This document shows, one piece after another, positions 16,814-25,338 of a DNA stretch of 64,000 nt. The stretch is from Methylobacterium sp. J-048 (lineage in GTDB: Bacteria > Pseudomonadota > Alphaproteobacteria > Rhizobiales > Beijerinckiaceae). The stretch covers positions 1 through 64,000 of the forward strand of contig NZ_JAKSYL010000173.1 in NCBI RefSeq assembly GCF_022829515.1, in the 5' to 3' direction. The translations under genes were made by a program, and so were the position numbers. The first letter of the stretch is position 1, and every line of letters begins with the position of its first letter. A model generated the notes under the pieces. The model had not been told where the DNA came from, made no database searches, and saw only the letters and a list, made by a program, of their open reading frames with translations.

Positions 16814-17629
16814 ATGCCCGAGCCCATCACCGACGCGGCCGTCTCCGCCCTGATGCCGGACCTGCGCGCGGTCATGCGTGAAGCCGCCGAGATCGCGCGC
16901 CCGTATTTCAAGCTCGGCGGCCAGACCTCGGCGCGGATCTGGTCGAAGGCCGGCGGCTCCCCGGTGACGGAGGCCGACGTCGCGGTCGACACCTTCCTGA
17001 AGATCCGCCTGAGTGCCCTGGTGCCGGCGGCGGCATGGTTGTCGGAGGAGACCGCCGACGATCCGGCACGGATCGGGCATGACCTCGTCTGGATCGTCGA
17101 TCCGATCGACGGCACCCGGGCGTTCCTGTCGGGCCATCCCGATTGGTCGATCGCAGTCGCGCTCCTGGCGGGTGGCCAGCCGCGGATCGGGTTCGTCCAC
17201 GCCCCCGTCGGCAACGCCGATTACGAGGCGGTGCTCGGACGCGGCGCGACCCGGAACGGTGAAGCGATCCGGGTGGATGCCAAGGAGACCCTGCCGGGCG
17301 CGCGCATCACTGGGCCCAAGCCGATGCTGGACCGCCTGTCCCGGGGGGCCGGCACGGATGTGAATTTCGAGCGGATCGACCGCATCCCGTCGCTCGCCCT
17401 GCGGCTGGCCCGGGTGGCTGAAGGGTCGGTCGATGTCGGGCTGATTTCTGGCAATGCCCGCGATTGGGACATCGCGGCCGCCGACCTGATCCTGCGCGAG
17501 GCGGGCGGCGTCGTCTGCGACCTCAAGGGACAGGCGACGACCTACAATCGGGCGGATCCGGTCCACGGCGAATTGCTGGCGACACCGGTCGCCCTGCGGG
17601 ACCCGGTCCTGACGGCCTGGGATCGGTAA
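16814..17629 (+). CDS. Inositol monophosphatase family phosphatase (CysQ-like)
   Basis: Mg-dependent, Li-sensitive type phosphatase of 271 residues. Metal and substrate motifs are intact: the Glu pair in WLSEETADD, WIVDPIDGTRAFLSG near residue 97, and the C-terminal NARDWDIAAADLILREAGG. In alphaproteobacteria such genes are annotated as 3'(2'),5'-bisphosphate nucleotidase (CysQ), histidinol-phosphatase or inositol phosphatase; the sequence alone does not separate them. The ATG at 16814 has CGGAG seven bases before it and starts the conserved fold. A GC-rich hairpin with TTTT follows the stop, giving a plausible terminator. The gene appears to be monocistronic. Confidence 0.88.
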   Translation: MPEPITDAAVSALMPDLRAVMREAAEIARPYFKLGGQTSARIWSKAGGSPVTEADVAVDTFLKIRLSALVPAAAWLSEETADDPARIGHDLVWIVDPIDGTRAFLSGHPDWSIAVALLAGGQPRIGFVHAPVGNADYEAVLGRGATRNGEAIRVDAKETLPGARITGPKPMLDRLSRGAGTDVNFERIDRIPSLALRLARVAEGSVDVGLISGNARDWDIAAADLILREAGGVVCDLKGQATTYNRADPVHGELLATPVALRDPVLTAWDR

Positions 17630-17634
17630 GGTAC

Positions 17635-17665
17635 GCCGCGCGGCTCACAGCGCGCGGCGCCTTTT
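17635..17665 (+). terminator. Likely intrinsic terminator
   Basis: GCCGCGCG pairs with CGCGCGGC across an eight-base loop, followed by GCCTTTT, six bases after the phosphatase stop. The hairpin overlaps the left edge of the palindromic element that follows. Confidence 0.5.
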
Positions 17666-17829
17666 CCCGGACACCTGGAACGCCAGTGGAAGGTGATCCG
17701 GGACCCAGCAGGCAAAGCACCGCGCAGCGGCACGGTCGGAGAGCCAACGATGCCGCTGCGCGGTGTTGTGTGCTGGATCCCGGGTCGCATTCCGCTGGCG
17801 CTGCATGCACCCGGGAAAGGGGCGGCGCG
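17652..17829. repeat. Long imperfect palindrome (MITE-like, about 178 bp)
   Basis: The whole segment folds back on itself. Paired blocks from outside in: GCGCGGCGCCTTTTCCCGG with CCCGGGAAAGGGGCGGCGC; GGAACGCCAGTGGAA with TTCCGCTGGCGCTGCA; GATCCGGGACCCAGCA with TGCTGGATCCCGGGTC; and CACCGCGCAGCGGCA with TGCCGCTGCGCGGTG. The turn lies near 17733-17749. No gene is inside, and the flanking bases up to 17942 are also non-coding. Confidence 0.7.
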
Positions 17830-17942
17830 GACTTGGCGCCGTCTGCGAGATCAACGACGCACAAGAGCCGCGCCCGATCTGAGATCGAACGCGGCTCCAT
17901 ACGTCATGAGCGTCTAGAGAACCTCGAACGGAACGTCGGCCC

Positions 17943-18179
17943 TCAGGCCGCCGCCGCCTCGCGGATGACCACCGCGTTGGGCGCAAGGCCGAGACGCTCG
18001 GCGATATGCCAGTGCAGTTCCCGCGGGGAATGGTAGTTGTAGGACCGGTCGATCAGGTTGCTGAGATCGGCCGCGGTCTCGGTCGCGGAATTGGCCCGCG
18101 CCAGCCGCCCGACCCGGAAGGTCGGCGCATCGGTGACGGGGGAGCGGACGCCGCGGCGCCGCGTATATTCGAACATCAT
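17943..18179 (-). CDS. Small conserved-looking protein, unknown function
   Basis: A 78-residue soluble protein. Its C-terminal half (IDRSYNYHSPRELHWHIAER, then LGLAPNAVV) looks like a compact helical unit, and the N terminus is Arg-rich. Codon use is like that of neighbouring genes and the ORF is well isolated between the palindromic element and the cold shock gene. No family is recognised. It could be a small regulatory or adaptor protein, but nothing in the sequence shows this. Moderately confident that it is coding. Confidence 0.5.
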   Translation of the reverse strand: MMFEYTRRRGVRSPVTDAPTFRVGRLARANSATETAADLSNLIDRSYNYHSPRELHWHIAERLGLAPNAVVIREAAAA

Positions 18180-18341
18180 TATCGCGTGTGTCTTTTCTTT
18201 TCTGGACCGGACGTCTGTGCGCGTCCGGGGTCGTTTCTGATGGTTGCCTCCGACGCCACCTTGAGCCGGACGATCTCGTCGCGGTGGAAGCGTCGGAAGG
18301 GGGAGCCGCTGCGTGCGGCCGGTTCGATCCCTAATGCGGCC

Positions 18342-18551
18342 TCAGGCGGCCTGAAGGTTGCCGGCGGCGTCCTTGCCGCTGCGCTTGTCCGTCAGGACCT
18401 CGTACGAGAGCCGCTGGCCCTCGACCAAGTTCCGCATGCCAGCCTGCTCTACGGCAGAGATATGAACGAAAACGTCCTTGCCGCCGTCATCAGGCTGAAT
18501 GAAGCCGTAGCCCTTGGTCTCGTTATACCACTTCACAGTGCCGGTATTCAC
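18342..18551 (-). CDS. Cold shock domain protein
   Basis: A 69-residue CspA-type protein that binds single-stranded RNA and DNA and melts RNA secondary structure. The two RNA-binding motifs are exact: KGYGFIQ (RNP1) near residue 13 and VFVHIS (RNP2) near residue 27, and the N terminus GTVKWYNETKG is typical. The end (SGKDAAGNLQAA) is slightly longer than E. coli CspA. The upstream 316 bases on its strand are free of other genes, so a long 5' leader, usual for cold shock genes, is possible; I could not define its fold. Confidence 0.95.
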   Translation of the reverse strand: MNTGTVKWYNETKGYGFIQPDDGGKDVFVHISAVEQAGMRNLVEGQRLSYEVLTDKRSGKDAAGNLQAA

Positions 18552-18867
18552 GTAGGGTACCTCGTTCGTCCATAGGGCGAGCGCGCGGCGAAGAAGCCGC
18601 GTCCTGCACCACAGTCTTGCTGGGTTGGCCAGTTTGGCAGGGCGCGAGACGCTGGGCGCTGAAACGCTCCGGTCTCGGTGGAAATGCCCCCCGAGGCTCT
18701 ATTTAGGCGCTGGCTGCGGCAGCAACAAGGCACCTCCGGCGCGGCGTCTCCGTCGCAGGCCACGCAGCGCACTCGCGGCGGCGCGGCGCCCCCTGTGCTT
18801 TCCGGCAATCTCGTTGCATATACGGAACACGGACAGACAGTTAAGGCGCGTGGCTCCCGGACGATAC
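18552..18867. other. Divergent intergenic region
   Basis: Non-coding stretch between the cold shock gene and the 129-residue protein gene. It probably holds the cold shock promoter and leader on the minus strand and the promoter of the other gene on the plus strand. No further feature seen. Confidence 0.35.
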
Positions 18868-19257
18868 ATGGCAGGCATTTCGGTCTCGCTGGACGGTGCA
18901 AACATCCAGCTTTCCTTCCAGAAGGACGATCAGGCGACGGCGGTGGTGATGGATGCCCGCGCCGCCCGTGCCTTGGTGCGAGCCGTCGGCCAGTTGCTGA
19001 CGGCGATCGACGACACCGACGAGCCCGACCTGTCCGATGGCCTGGGCGACGAGGAGGTCGCGATGCTCGACGTGACCTCCTCGGCGATCGAGGTCGGCAC
19101 CGACGAGGAGGGCCAAGCCGTCGTCGCCCTGCAGGCCGGCGCGTTGCCGCCGTTCCAGCTGCGCCTGACGGACGAAGAGGCCCGCCACGTGGTGACGAGC
19201 CTCTCCGAAATCCTCAGCGCGCCGCGCGACGTGCGCACCTCGCACGGCGGCCACTGA
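18868..19257 (+). CDS. Acidic conserved protein, unknown function
   Basis: A 129-residue acidic cytoplasmic protein with a regular alternation of beta-like and helical stretches: ISVSLDGANIQLSFQ at the start, DARAARALVRAVGQLLTAID as a helix, then ALPPFQLRLTDEEARHVVTSL. The pattern suggests one small alpha/beta domain. I do not recognise a family. The ATG at 18868 starts the well-behaved part; in-frame sequence upstream is low-complexity. Its stop is only two bases from the end of the convergent Pro-rich gene. Confidence 0.75.
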   Translation: MAGISVSLDGANIQLSFQKDDQATAVVMDARAARALVRAVGQLLTAIDDTDEPDLSDGLGDEEVAMLDVTSSAIEVGTDEEGQAVVALQAGALPPFQLRLTDEEARHVVTSLSEILSAPRDVRTSHGGH

Positions 19258-19259
19258 TC

Positions 19260-19463
19260 TTACATCCGCGTGCCGGGATCGGTCGGCGTACCGGGGAAGA
19301 TGTCGGGCTCGGAACCCGGTCCGCCCGGCTCGCCGATGCCCGGATCGTTCACCGGATAGGGAGTGCGCGGCCCGGTCGGCCCGATATCGGGCTCCTCCTC
19401 GGGCGGAAGCGGCGGAAGCGGCAGATCGCCGGGCGTAGGCTCGGGTAGGCCAGGATTGGCCAT
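19260..19463 (-). CDS. Small Pro/Gly/Glu-rich protein
   Basis: A 67-residue low-complexity protein in which Pro, Gly, Glu and Asp make up most residues (for example LPLPPLPPEEEPDIGP, later SEPDIFPGTPTDPG). It has no signal peptide, transmembrane segment or known domain, and is likely disordered. An AGGAG six bases before the ATG argues that it is translated. The same leader AGGAGACCGCCATG occurs before the 103-residue unknown protein at 61.07 kb. Function unknown. Confidence 0.6.
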   Translation of the reverse strand: MANPGLPEPTPGDLPLPPLPPEEEPDIGPTGPRTPYPVNDPGIGEPGGPGSEPDIFPGTPTDPGTRM

Positions 19464-19608
19464 GGCGGTCTCCTGATGGTTTTCGGGATGCCGGATCAAC
19501 GGGCCGCCCTTCCGTGGGTTCCGCGCGCCGGCCTGCCATGTCGCTCGCCTCGGAACAGCACGAACAGGCCTCCGTTGACCGGGCAGACCCCCAACAAGGA
19601 GGCCCGCC

Positions 19609-20187
19609 ATGCCCGATATCCGCCAAGCCAAGATCCTGATCCTCGCCACCGACGGCTTCGAGGAAAGCGAACTGACCGTACCGCAGGCCAAGCTCGCCGA
19701 GGCCGGCGCCACCGTGACCGTCGCCGCCCCGCAATCGCGCGCGAGCAAGGGCACGATCCGCGGCTGGGACAAGACCGACTGGGGCAAGGAGGTCGCGGTC
19801 GACATCGATCTCGATCGCGTCGATCCTGCGGCCTACGACGCCCTGGTCCTGCCGGGCGGCCAGATCAACCCGGATAAGCTCCGGCTCGAGCCGAAGGCGC
19901 TCGCGGTGATCAAGAGCTTCCTCACCTCCGGCAAGGTGGTGGCCGCGATCTGCCACGCGCCGTGGCTGCTGATCGAGGCCGGCGCGGCCAAGGGCCGCGA
20001 CCTGACCTCGTTCGCGTCGATCCGCACCGACGTGATCAATGCCGGCGGTCGCTGGCACGACAAGGAAGTGGTGACCGACCAGGGCATCGTCACCAGCCGC
20101 AACCCCGGCGATCTCGACGCCTTCTGCGCCAAGATCGTCGAGGAGATCCAGGAAGGCGGCCACGGCAGCCGCCAGCTCGCCGCCTGA
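19609..20187 (+). CDS. DJ-1/PfpI family protein (type 1 glutamine amidotransferase-like)
   Basis: A 192-residue protein of the DJ-1/PfpI superfamily, whose members act as chaperones, deglycases or peptidases under stress; the true activity here cannot be read from sequence. The nucleophile elbow AAICHAPWLLIEAG holds the conserved Cys (about residue 118) followed by His. DGFEESELTVP near residue 15 provides the Glu that pairs with it. The C-terminal part, VVTDQGIVTSRNPGDLDAF, is typical of the PfpI group. An AAGGAGG lies six bases before the ATG, the strongest ribosome-binding site in this area. Confidence 0.92.
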   Translation: MPDIRQAKILILATDGFEESELTVPQAKLAEAGATVTVAAPQSRASKGTIRGWDKTDWGKEVAVDIDLDRVDPAAYDALVLPGGQINPDKLRLEPKALAVIKSFLTSGKVVAAICHAPWLLIEAGAAKGRDLTSFASIRTDVINAGGRWHDKEVVTDQGIVTSRNPGDLDAFCAKIVEEIQEGGHGSRQLAA

Positions 20188-20415
20188 CATCCTGTCCCCA
20201 CATGCGCCCCGGATCGGCTCCACCCGGTTCGGGGCGTGCCCGGCATTTAACTATTCCTGCCGGAGAGCCGGGCTCGATAGACCAGATCTCGACAAGCTTT
20301 ACGCTTCGTGCGCCGGCACGAACGATGCCGCCATCTTCGGACACGTCTTCTTTACACGGGCCAGCGATGCTCACGGCAGCGCATCCCGGCTTCAGCCTTT
20401 GTACGAGGGTCCCTC

Positions 20416-21450
20416 TTGTCTGGCAGGAATGAACGCCGGGATCGGTGCGCCGACCTGGATGCGTTCAAGACGCTTCTCGTCGTGGGGATGATCCTCGCCC
20501 ACGTCGTCCAGATCGTTCAGGCCCCGATCGACACGCTGGCGGGGTGCCTGTCGAACTTGGTCAATCTCATCAGTTTTTCGGGATTTCTGTTCGCGTTCGG
20601 CTGGGGAACGGCCCTGTCCTGCTGTACGGCTCGGGTCAGGACGCTCTGGGACAGGCTCAAGGGGCCTGCGAAGATCCTGCTTGCGTTCTACTTGTCGGGG
20701 ATCGCGCATCTGGTGCTAATCGACGGAAACGGGTTGTCCGCCGCGAGGATCCTAAGCGTGGTGACGCTGGCAGACCTGCCAGGCCACAGCGAATTCCTCG
20801 CCTCGTTCTTCGTTCTGAGCCTCGCGATGGTCGGGCTCGGGCAATGGCTCGGACCCGTCGCCAAGAAGCCGCCCTTTCTATTGCTGGGCCTCGCCATGTC
20901 GGCCCTGTTCGGGTGCGTGCAGGTGAACACCCTCGATCTGCCTTGGCTGAGGATCCTCTTCGGCGCTCCGAACAACATGTATTTCCCGCTCGCCCCCTAT
21001 GCGATGTGGTTGTTCCTTGGAGCGTATCATGCCGGGAAACCGGAATCGTTCGACCGGATCGCGCTGTATGTCGCCGCCCTGGCGACCTGGGGGTTTCTGG
21101 CCGTCGCGATGATGGCAGGGCATCCGCCCTCCCGCTTCCCGCCCTCCACCCTGTGGGTCATGGGATCGGCCCTGTTCCTCTTGCTCTATCGGGCGGCCAG
21201 CATGTCGATCGTCAGGCGCTTCGCACTCCCTCACCTCCTGACGAGCCCGGGGCGGCATATCCTGATCTACCTGGTGGCCTCGAACCTGGCCCTGTTCGCA
21301 TGTCAAAATCTGTTCGGCCACGTCATCCAGAACCTGTGGCAGGCAGCACTCGTGACCGCGGCCATGCTGATCATGATCGCGGCAGCGATCGAAGCGGTTT
21401 CGACCGCGACGCGGACGTCGCGGTCGCTCGCACCGGCAGCACAGACGTAA
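20416..21450 (+). CDS. Multi-pass membrane acyltransferase-like protein
   Basis: An inner-membrane protein of about 344 residues with roughly ten hydrophobic segments. The start of the conserved part, DLDAFKTLLVVGMILAHVVQ, resembles the first helix of acyltransferase 3 and related OpgC-type proteins, where a His in the first helix (here AHVVQ) is catalytic. APNNMYFPLAPYAMWLFLGA in the middle is also typical of the group. The likely start is TTG at 20416 behind GAGGG; no ATG fits well, and the frame is open back to 20308. The substrate is unknown; modification of a glycan or lipid is a reasonable guess. Its stop is four bases from that of the convergent phosphoesterase. Confidence 0.65.
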   Translation: MSGRNERRDRCADLDAFKTLLVVGMILAHVVQIVQAPIDTLAGCLSNLVNLISFSGFLFAFGWGTALSCCTARVRTLWDRLKGPAKILLAFYLSGIAHLVLIDGNGLSAARILSVVTLADLPGHSEFLASFFVLSLAMVGLGQWLGPVAKKPPFLLLGLAMSALFGCVQVNTLDLPWLRILFGAPNNMYFPLAPYAMWLFLGAYHAGKPESFDRIALYVAALATWGFLAVAMMAGHPPSRFPPSTLWVMGSALFLLLYRAASMSIVRRFALPHLLTSPGRHILIYLVASNLALFACQNLFGHVIQNLWQAALVTAAMLIMIAAAIEAVSTATRTSRSLAPAAQT

Positions 21451-21454
21451 ACCG

Positions 21455-23125
21455 TCAGCCGCGCGCGCCGTCGCCGGTGACTTCGAGCACCGCGCAGGAC
21501 CGGATCGGCCGTCCGTACTCGTCCGTCCCCTCCACGGTGACTCGGTGAGCACCGGGCAGGAGATCGTCCGGCAGGCGGGCGGTCCAGATATGGGTCGAGG
21601 GCGTGGCCTGGACCCAGCTCTTCTTGGTCTCCGGATAGCGGGCGTAGAGTTCGGTCACGAACGGGTCGAGCCGCCGGGTCCGCGTCATGGGCTCCGGCGC
21701 CCGCTCGCCGATCCGCACGGCCAGGCTGGTGCGCGGGCCGCCGTCGAACACGTTGACCACGAGGTTGGTCGAGGCCAGCGCCTCCTGCGGGACCGGCGTC
21801 CGCAAGCCCTGCATCGGGTGGCTCGCCCGGATCGTCTCCGGGGCAGCGGGACGCAACTCGCTCTCGAAGGCGATGCGCATGGTCGCGTCCGGCTCGCCCT
21901 GCGCGGGGACGAAGCGGGTGGTGTAATCGATGCCGCGGATCGAGAGGACGTGGAAGCCGTTCGGCGTGCCGTCGCGGCTGTCGGCCGAGGGGATGCCGGT
22001 GCGGGTATCCGGCCCGCTCCACCACGAGCCCGACACGGCGGTCATCACGTGGTGATGGTGCCCGTCGGCCAGGTCGTGATGCTCGGTGGTGTGGGTGTGG
22101 CCGGCGAGGCTCAGCACCTTGCGCCCCGCCAGGACATCGAGGAGCGCGGTCCGGTCGATCGTCGCGCTGCGCGGGTCGTCACCCGTATCCGTGACCAGGG
22201 GAATGTGGGTCGCCAGCACGATAAGGTCATCCGGCGGGATCTCGGCCAGGAGGTTCTTGAGGAAGGCGAGGGTCCGTTCACCGATATGGCCCCGGTAGGT
22301 GTTGGCCCCCACCGGGACCGGCGGCCCCAGCCACTCGACATTGTCGAGCATCACGAACAGCGTGCGCCCGTGCCGGAACGCGTAGGTCGGCGCCCCGAAC
22401 ACCCGCTTCCAGGTCTCGCGGCTGTAGCGGGCATCCGGGGCCTGCATGTTGAGATCGTGGTTGCCCGGCAGGCTGTACCAGGGCAGCCCGATCCGCCCGA
22501 CGATGCGATTGGAGCGGCCGTAGAGCGAGAGATCGTCGAACAGCACGTCGCCGGTGGTGAGGCCAAAGGCCGCCGGGATCGCCATGGCCCGGGCGACCGC
22601 GGTGTCGCGCACGTGGTCGAGCTCGAACCGGCTCTCGGGCTGCGGATCGGTGAACAGGATCACGTCGAAATCCGCGGGCTCGTCGACCTTCGTCAGGATG
22701 AAGTCGATGGACGCCGGCAGCGGGCCGGTGGGTGCGAGGCCTTTGTAGCGCAGGCCCAGGCTCGCGGGCGTGCCGCCGGGCTGGTGGATGTAGGAGTGCC
22801 GGGGTACGTTGTCGGCATCGCGCGGCAGGGCGTAGCCCGGCGGCTTGATCACGAAGACCGCGCCGTCCCCGGGCATCGGCAGGCGGTAGCGCCCCTGCCC
22901 GTCGGTGCGCACGACCTCACGGCCGTTGGAGACCAGCACCCCGGGCAGCGGCGCGCGCTCGGCGTCAATCGCCTGGACGGCGTAGACGATGCCCGTGGCC
23001 TCCCCGGAATCTTGCCCGGATTCCTGCGCCCCGGCGCGTCCGGCCACGAGCCCGAGGGCGGCGGCGCCGGCCACGGTCTCCCGGCGGGTGAGGCGTCCGG
23101 TTGCGGGGATGGAATCAGGCGTCAT
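21455..23125 (-). CDS. Exported calcineurin-like phosphoesterase with flanking beta domains
   Basis: A 556-residue periplasmic metallophosphoesterase. The N terminus carries a Tat-like signal (RLTRRETVAGAAALGLVAG, cleavage near AGA-Q). Residues about 40-120 form a beta-sandwich regulatory domain (APLPGVLVSNGREVVRTDG), next the phosphoesterase core (LFTDPQPES, TTGDVLFDD, LPGNHDLN, ATHIPLV, LAGHTHTTEHH), then a C-terminal beta domain. The order matches the MetallophosN-Metallophos-MetallophosC proteins. The DPQ in place of the usual D-x-H is normal for that group. An ATG ten residues upstream (23155) is less likely, since the Tat signal starts later. Substrate unknown. Confidence 0.88.
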   Translation of the reverse strand: MTPDSIPATGRLTRRETVAGAAALGLVAGRAGAQESGQDSGEATGIVYAVQAIDAERAPLPGVLVSNGREVVRTDGQGRYRLPMPGDGAVFVIKPPGYALPRDADNVPRHSYIHQPGGTPASLGLRYKGLAPTGPLPASIDFILTKVDEPADFDVILFTDPQPESRFELDHVRDTAVARAMAIPAAFGLTTGDVLFDDLSLYGRSNRIVGRIGLPWYSLPGNHDLNMQAPDARYSRETWKRVFGAPTYAFRHGRTLFVMLDNVEWLGPPVPVGANTYRGHIGERTLAFLKNLLAEIPPDDLIVLATHIPLVTDTGDDPRSATIDRTALLDVLAGRKVLSLAGHTHTTEHHDLADGHHHHVMTAVSGSWWSGPDTRTGIPSADSRDGTPNGFHVLSIRGIDYTTRFVPAQGEPDATMRIAFESELRPAAPETIRASHPMQGLRTPVPQEALASTNLVVNVFDGGPRTSLAVRIGERAPEPMTRTRRLDPFVTELYARYPETKKSWVQATPSTHIWTARLPDDLLPGAHRVTVEGTDEYGRPIRSCAVLEVTGDGARG

Positions 23126-23199
23126 CGGAAGCTCCTGCTCGGCGGCAAAGGCCAAGCAGAGGCGTTTGACCGCCCGATGACACTGCCCCCCAAACGCGC

Positions 23200-23232
23200 G
23201 AGGCCCGCACCCCGGATCGGGGTGCGGGCCTC
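23200..23232 (-). terminator. Strong GC hairpin after L,D-transpeptidase gene
   Basis: GAGGCCCGCACCCC and its exact complement are separated by five bases, 33 bases past the stop of the L,D-transpeptidase on the minus strand. The run after it is only GCGCGTTT, so the U-tract is weak. Confidence 0.55.
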
Positions 23233-23264
23233 GGAGGAAACCGCAGGCGTGAAGCGCGGCGACC

Positions 23265-24563
23265 TTACTCTTCGTCGCCGGGCTCGAAGGTCTGGGGCAG
23301 CGGCTCGGCGCTGGCGACCGGGGTCGGGCCCCCGATCGTCGACGGCACGTTCACGCCGTCGCGCTTGTAGATGTCGTCGCGGAACTGCACGAGGCCGTCC
23401 GGGGTCGCCCAGGCCGTGATGTAGGTCCAGTAGACCGGCACCGGCTGGGCGATGTTCGCGTCGACGCGCTTGCCGCTCTCGATCGCCTGCTCGACCTGCT
23501 CGCGGCCCCAGCCGGGCGTGTCCTTCAGGAGCCACGTGATGTACTCGCGCACGTTCTGCACGCGCACGCAGCCCGAGGAGATGAAGCGGAAATCGTCGCC
23601 GAACACGCCCTTGGTGTTCGTGTCGTGCATGAACACGCCGTAGGGGTTCGGGATGTTGATGCGGACGATGCCCATCGAGTTGAAGTCGGCCCCCGATTCC
23701 TGCCGGTAGGTGAAGCGGGTACCCTCATCCGAGTTCCAGTTGATCGAGCGCGGCGAGACCTCGCCGTTGCCCGACAGGATGTGGATCTTGTTGTCGGTGA
23801 GGTAGTTCGGGTCCTTCTGCATCTTCGGGATCAGGTCCTTCTTCACGATGGAAGCCGGGACCGTCCAGGTCGGGTTGAAATTGATCTGGGTCGCCTTGGT
23901 GTTCATGATCGGCGACTGGCGGTCGATCTTGCCGACGCCGGCGGCGTGCAGCGTGACGACCTGGCCGTTCTCCACGGTCTCCACCAGGGCGGCCGGGATG
24001 TTCATGATCACGAAGCGCCGGCCGAGATCGCCCGAATAGGAGCGCAGCCGGACGACGTTGGTCTCGAGCTGGTGCAGGCGCACATCGGCGGGCACGTTCA
24101 TCGCCTGCTGGGTGGCGAGGCTCATGGCGCCGGTCTGGCTGAGGCCGTGCCGGGCCTGGAACCGCTTCACGCCGGCCGCGACGTAGGAATCGTACACGCC
24201 CGAACCGCCGGCGGCCGGATCGAGGTCGCCGGTGACGATCAGGCGCTGGCGCACCGCCGACACCGCCGGGCCCTTGGCGCCGACGCGGAGGCGATCGGCG
24301 CCGGAGACCGGACGCCAGCCGCCGCGGTTGACGATGTCGCGATAGCGCTCGACCATCTGCTCGGTGGCCGACACGGTCTGGGCCGACAGGATCGGCACGG
24401 TCTCGCGCTGCACCTGCATGCCGGCGGGCGAGGCGTAATCCTGCGCCCACTCGGCCTGAGCGTAGTTGCCCTGGTCACGGGCCTCGGCGGCACTGAGGCC
24501 GAGCGTGCCGAGCGCGGCGACGCCCAGCAGGGCCGTGAACCGGTTTGTTGCCTTGATGCGCAT
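23265..24563 (-). CDS. L,D-transpeptidase (YcbB/LdtD-like)
   Basis: Periplasmic enzyme that makes 3-3 cross-links in peptidoglycan or attaches proteins to it. The 432 residues begin with a signal peptide (MRIKATNRFTALLGVAALG, cleavage near AEA-R). A peptidoglycan-binding domain lies at about 88-155 (VGAKGPAVSAVRQRL, GVKRFQARHGLSQTG), then the YkuD domain with FMHDTNTKGVFG and the catalytic block ISSGCVRVQN (Cys near residue 332). Ser-Ser-Gly-Cys instead of Ser-His-Gly-Cys is what YcbB also has. It is longer than the minimal L,D-transpeptidases and shorter than E. coli YcbB. It is convergent with nothing and probably monocistronic. Confidence 0.93.
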   Translation of the reverse strand: MRIKATNRFTALLGVAALGTLGLSAAEARDQGNYAQAEWAQDYASPAGMQVQRETVPILSAQTVSATEQMVERYRDIVNRGGWRPVSGADRLRVGAKGPAVSAVRQRLIVTGDLDPAAGGSGVYDSYVAAGVKRFQARHGLSQTGAMSLATQQAMNVPADVRLHQLETNVVRLRSYSGDLGRRFVIMNIPAALVETVENGQVVTLHAAGVGKIDRQSPIMNTKATQINFNPTWTVPASIVKKDLIPKMQKDPNYLTDNKIHILSGNGEVSPRSINWNSDEGTRFTYRQESGADFNSMGIVRINIPNPYGVFMHDTNTKGVFGDDFRFISSGCVRVQNVREYITWLLKDTPGWGREQVEQAIESGKRVDANIAQPVPVYWTYITAWATPDGLVQFRDDIYKRDGVNVPSTIGGPTPVASAEPLPQTFEPGDEE

Positions 24564-24846
24564 CAGTCGCTGGCTCTTGTCCGGAGTTCGTCAGATCATG
24601 GCGAGAGCGGGTGTACTCGGTCGCCACGGTGTCGGGATGGCCTTAAGACTCCCTATCGAAGGGGCCGGATTGTGGCATCGGCGTGCGGCAACGCACGTCG
24701 CGTTTGCTTGCGGCATGGCGACGACTGTCACGGGCCGGCCGGTGTGGCAGAGATGCCACCGCCGGGCTGGCCGCACCGGGATCCGCCGGCCCGGGCATCA
24801 CGCCGCCGAAGCCCCTTGCCCCCTCGAGAAAATTCAGGACGGAAGC

Positions 24847-25338
24847 ATGCCGATGAAGATGTTGTGCGCGGCCCTTTTCGGCCTCGGCCTGTTCGCTGGC
24901 GCGGCCCAGGCGGACCCGATCAAGGCCGGCGATCTCACGATCGAGACGCCCTGGCTGCGGGCTACGCCGAACGGCGCCAAGGTCGCCGGCGGCTACGTGA
25001 CGATCGTCAACACTGGCACCACCCCGGACACGCTGACGGGCGCCGCTGTGCCGTTCGCCACGTCCGGCGAGATCCACTCCATGTCGATGGATGGCGGCGT
25101 GATGAAGATGGCCGCGGTCCCCGGCGGCCTGACGATCAAGCCCGGCGAGACCGTGGAGTTGAAGCCCGGCGGCTATCACCTGATGTTCGAGGGCCTGTCC
25201 GGCGCCCCGAAGGCCGGCGACACCGTCTCCGGGACGCTGACCTTCCAGCGCGCCGGCGCGGTGCCGGTCACGTTCTCGGTAGCGCCGGTCGGCGCGAGCG
25301 CGCCGGGCGGCGGCCACCAGCATCAGCACCAGCATTAG
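24847..25338 (+). CDS. Periplasmic copper chaperone PCuAC with His-rich tail
   Basis: Periplasmic Cu(I) carrier that helps load the CuA or CuB centre of cytochrome oxidase. The 163-residue protein starts with a signal peptide (MPMKMLCAALFGLGLFAGA, cleavage after AQA). The Met/His copper motif is complete: IHSMSMDGGVMKM followed 21-26 residues later by GGYHLMF. The C terminus ends GGGHQHQHQH, an added metal-binding tail. The ATG at 24847 sits behind GGACGGAAGC; two further ATGs follow within five codons. No oxidase or ScO genes are adjacent. Confidence 0.93.
   Translation: MPMKMLCAALFGLGLFAGAAQADPIKAGDLTIETPWLRATPNGAKVAGGYVTIVNTGTTPDTLTGAAVPFATSGEIHSMSMDGGVMKMAAVPGGLTIKPGETVELKPGGYHLMFEGLSGAPKAGDTVSGTLTFQRAGAVPVTFSVAPVGASAPGGGHQHQHQH

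Noticed and set aside
21545..23419. 624-codon plus-strand frame opposite the exported phosphoesterase
   Set aside because: Antisense to a gene with intact catalytic blocks; no domain in its own translation.
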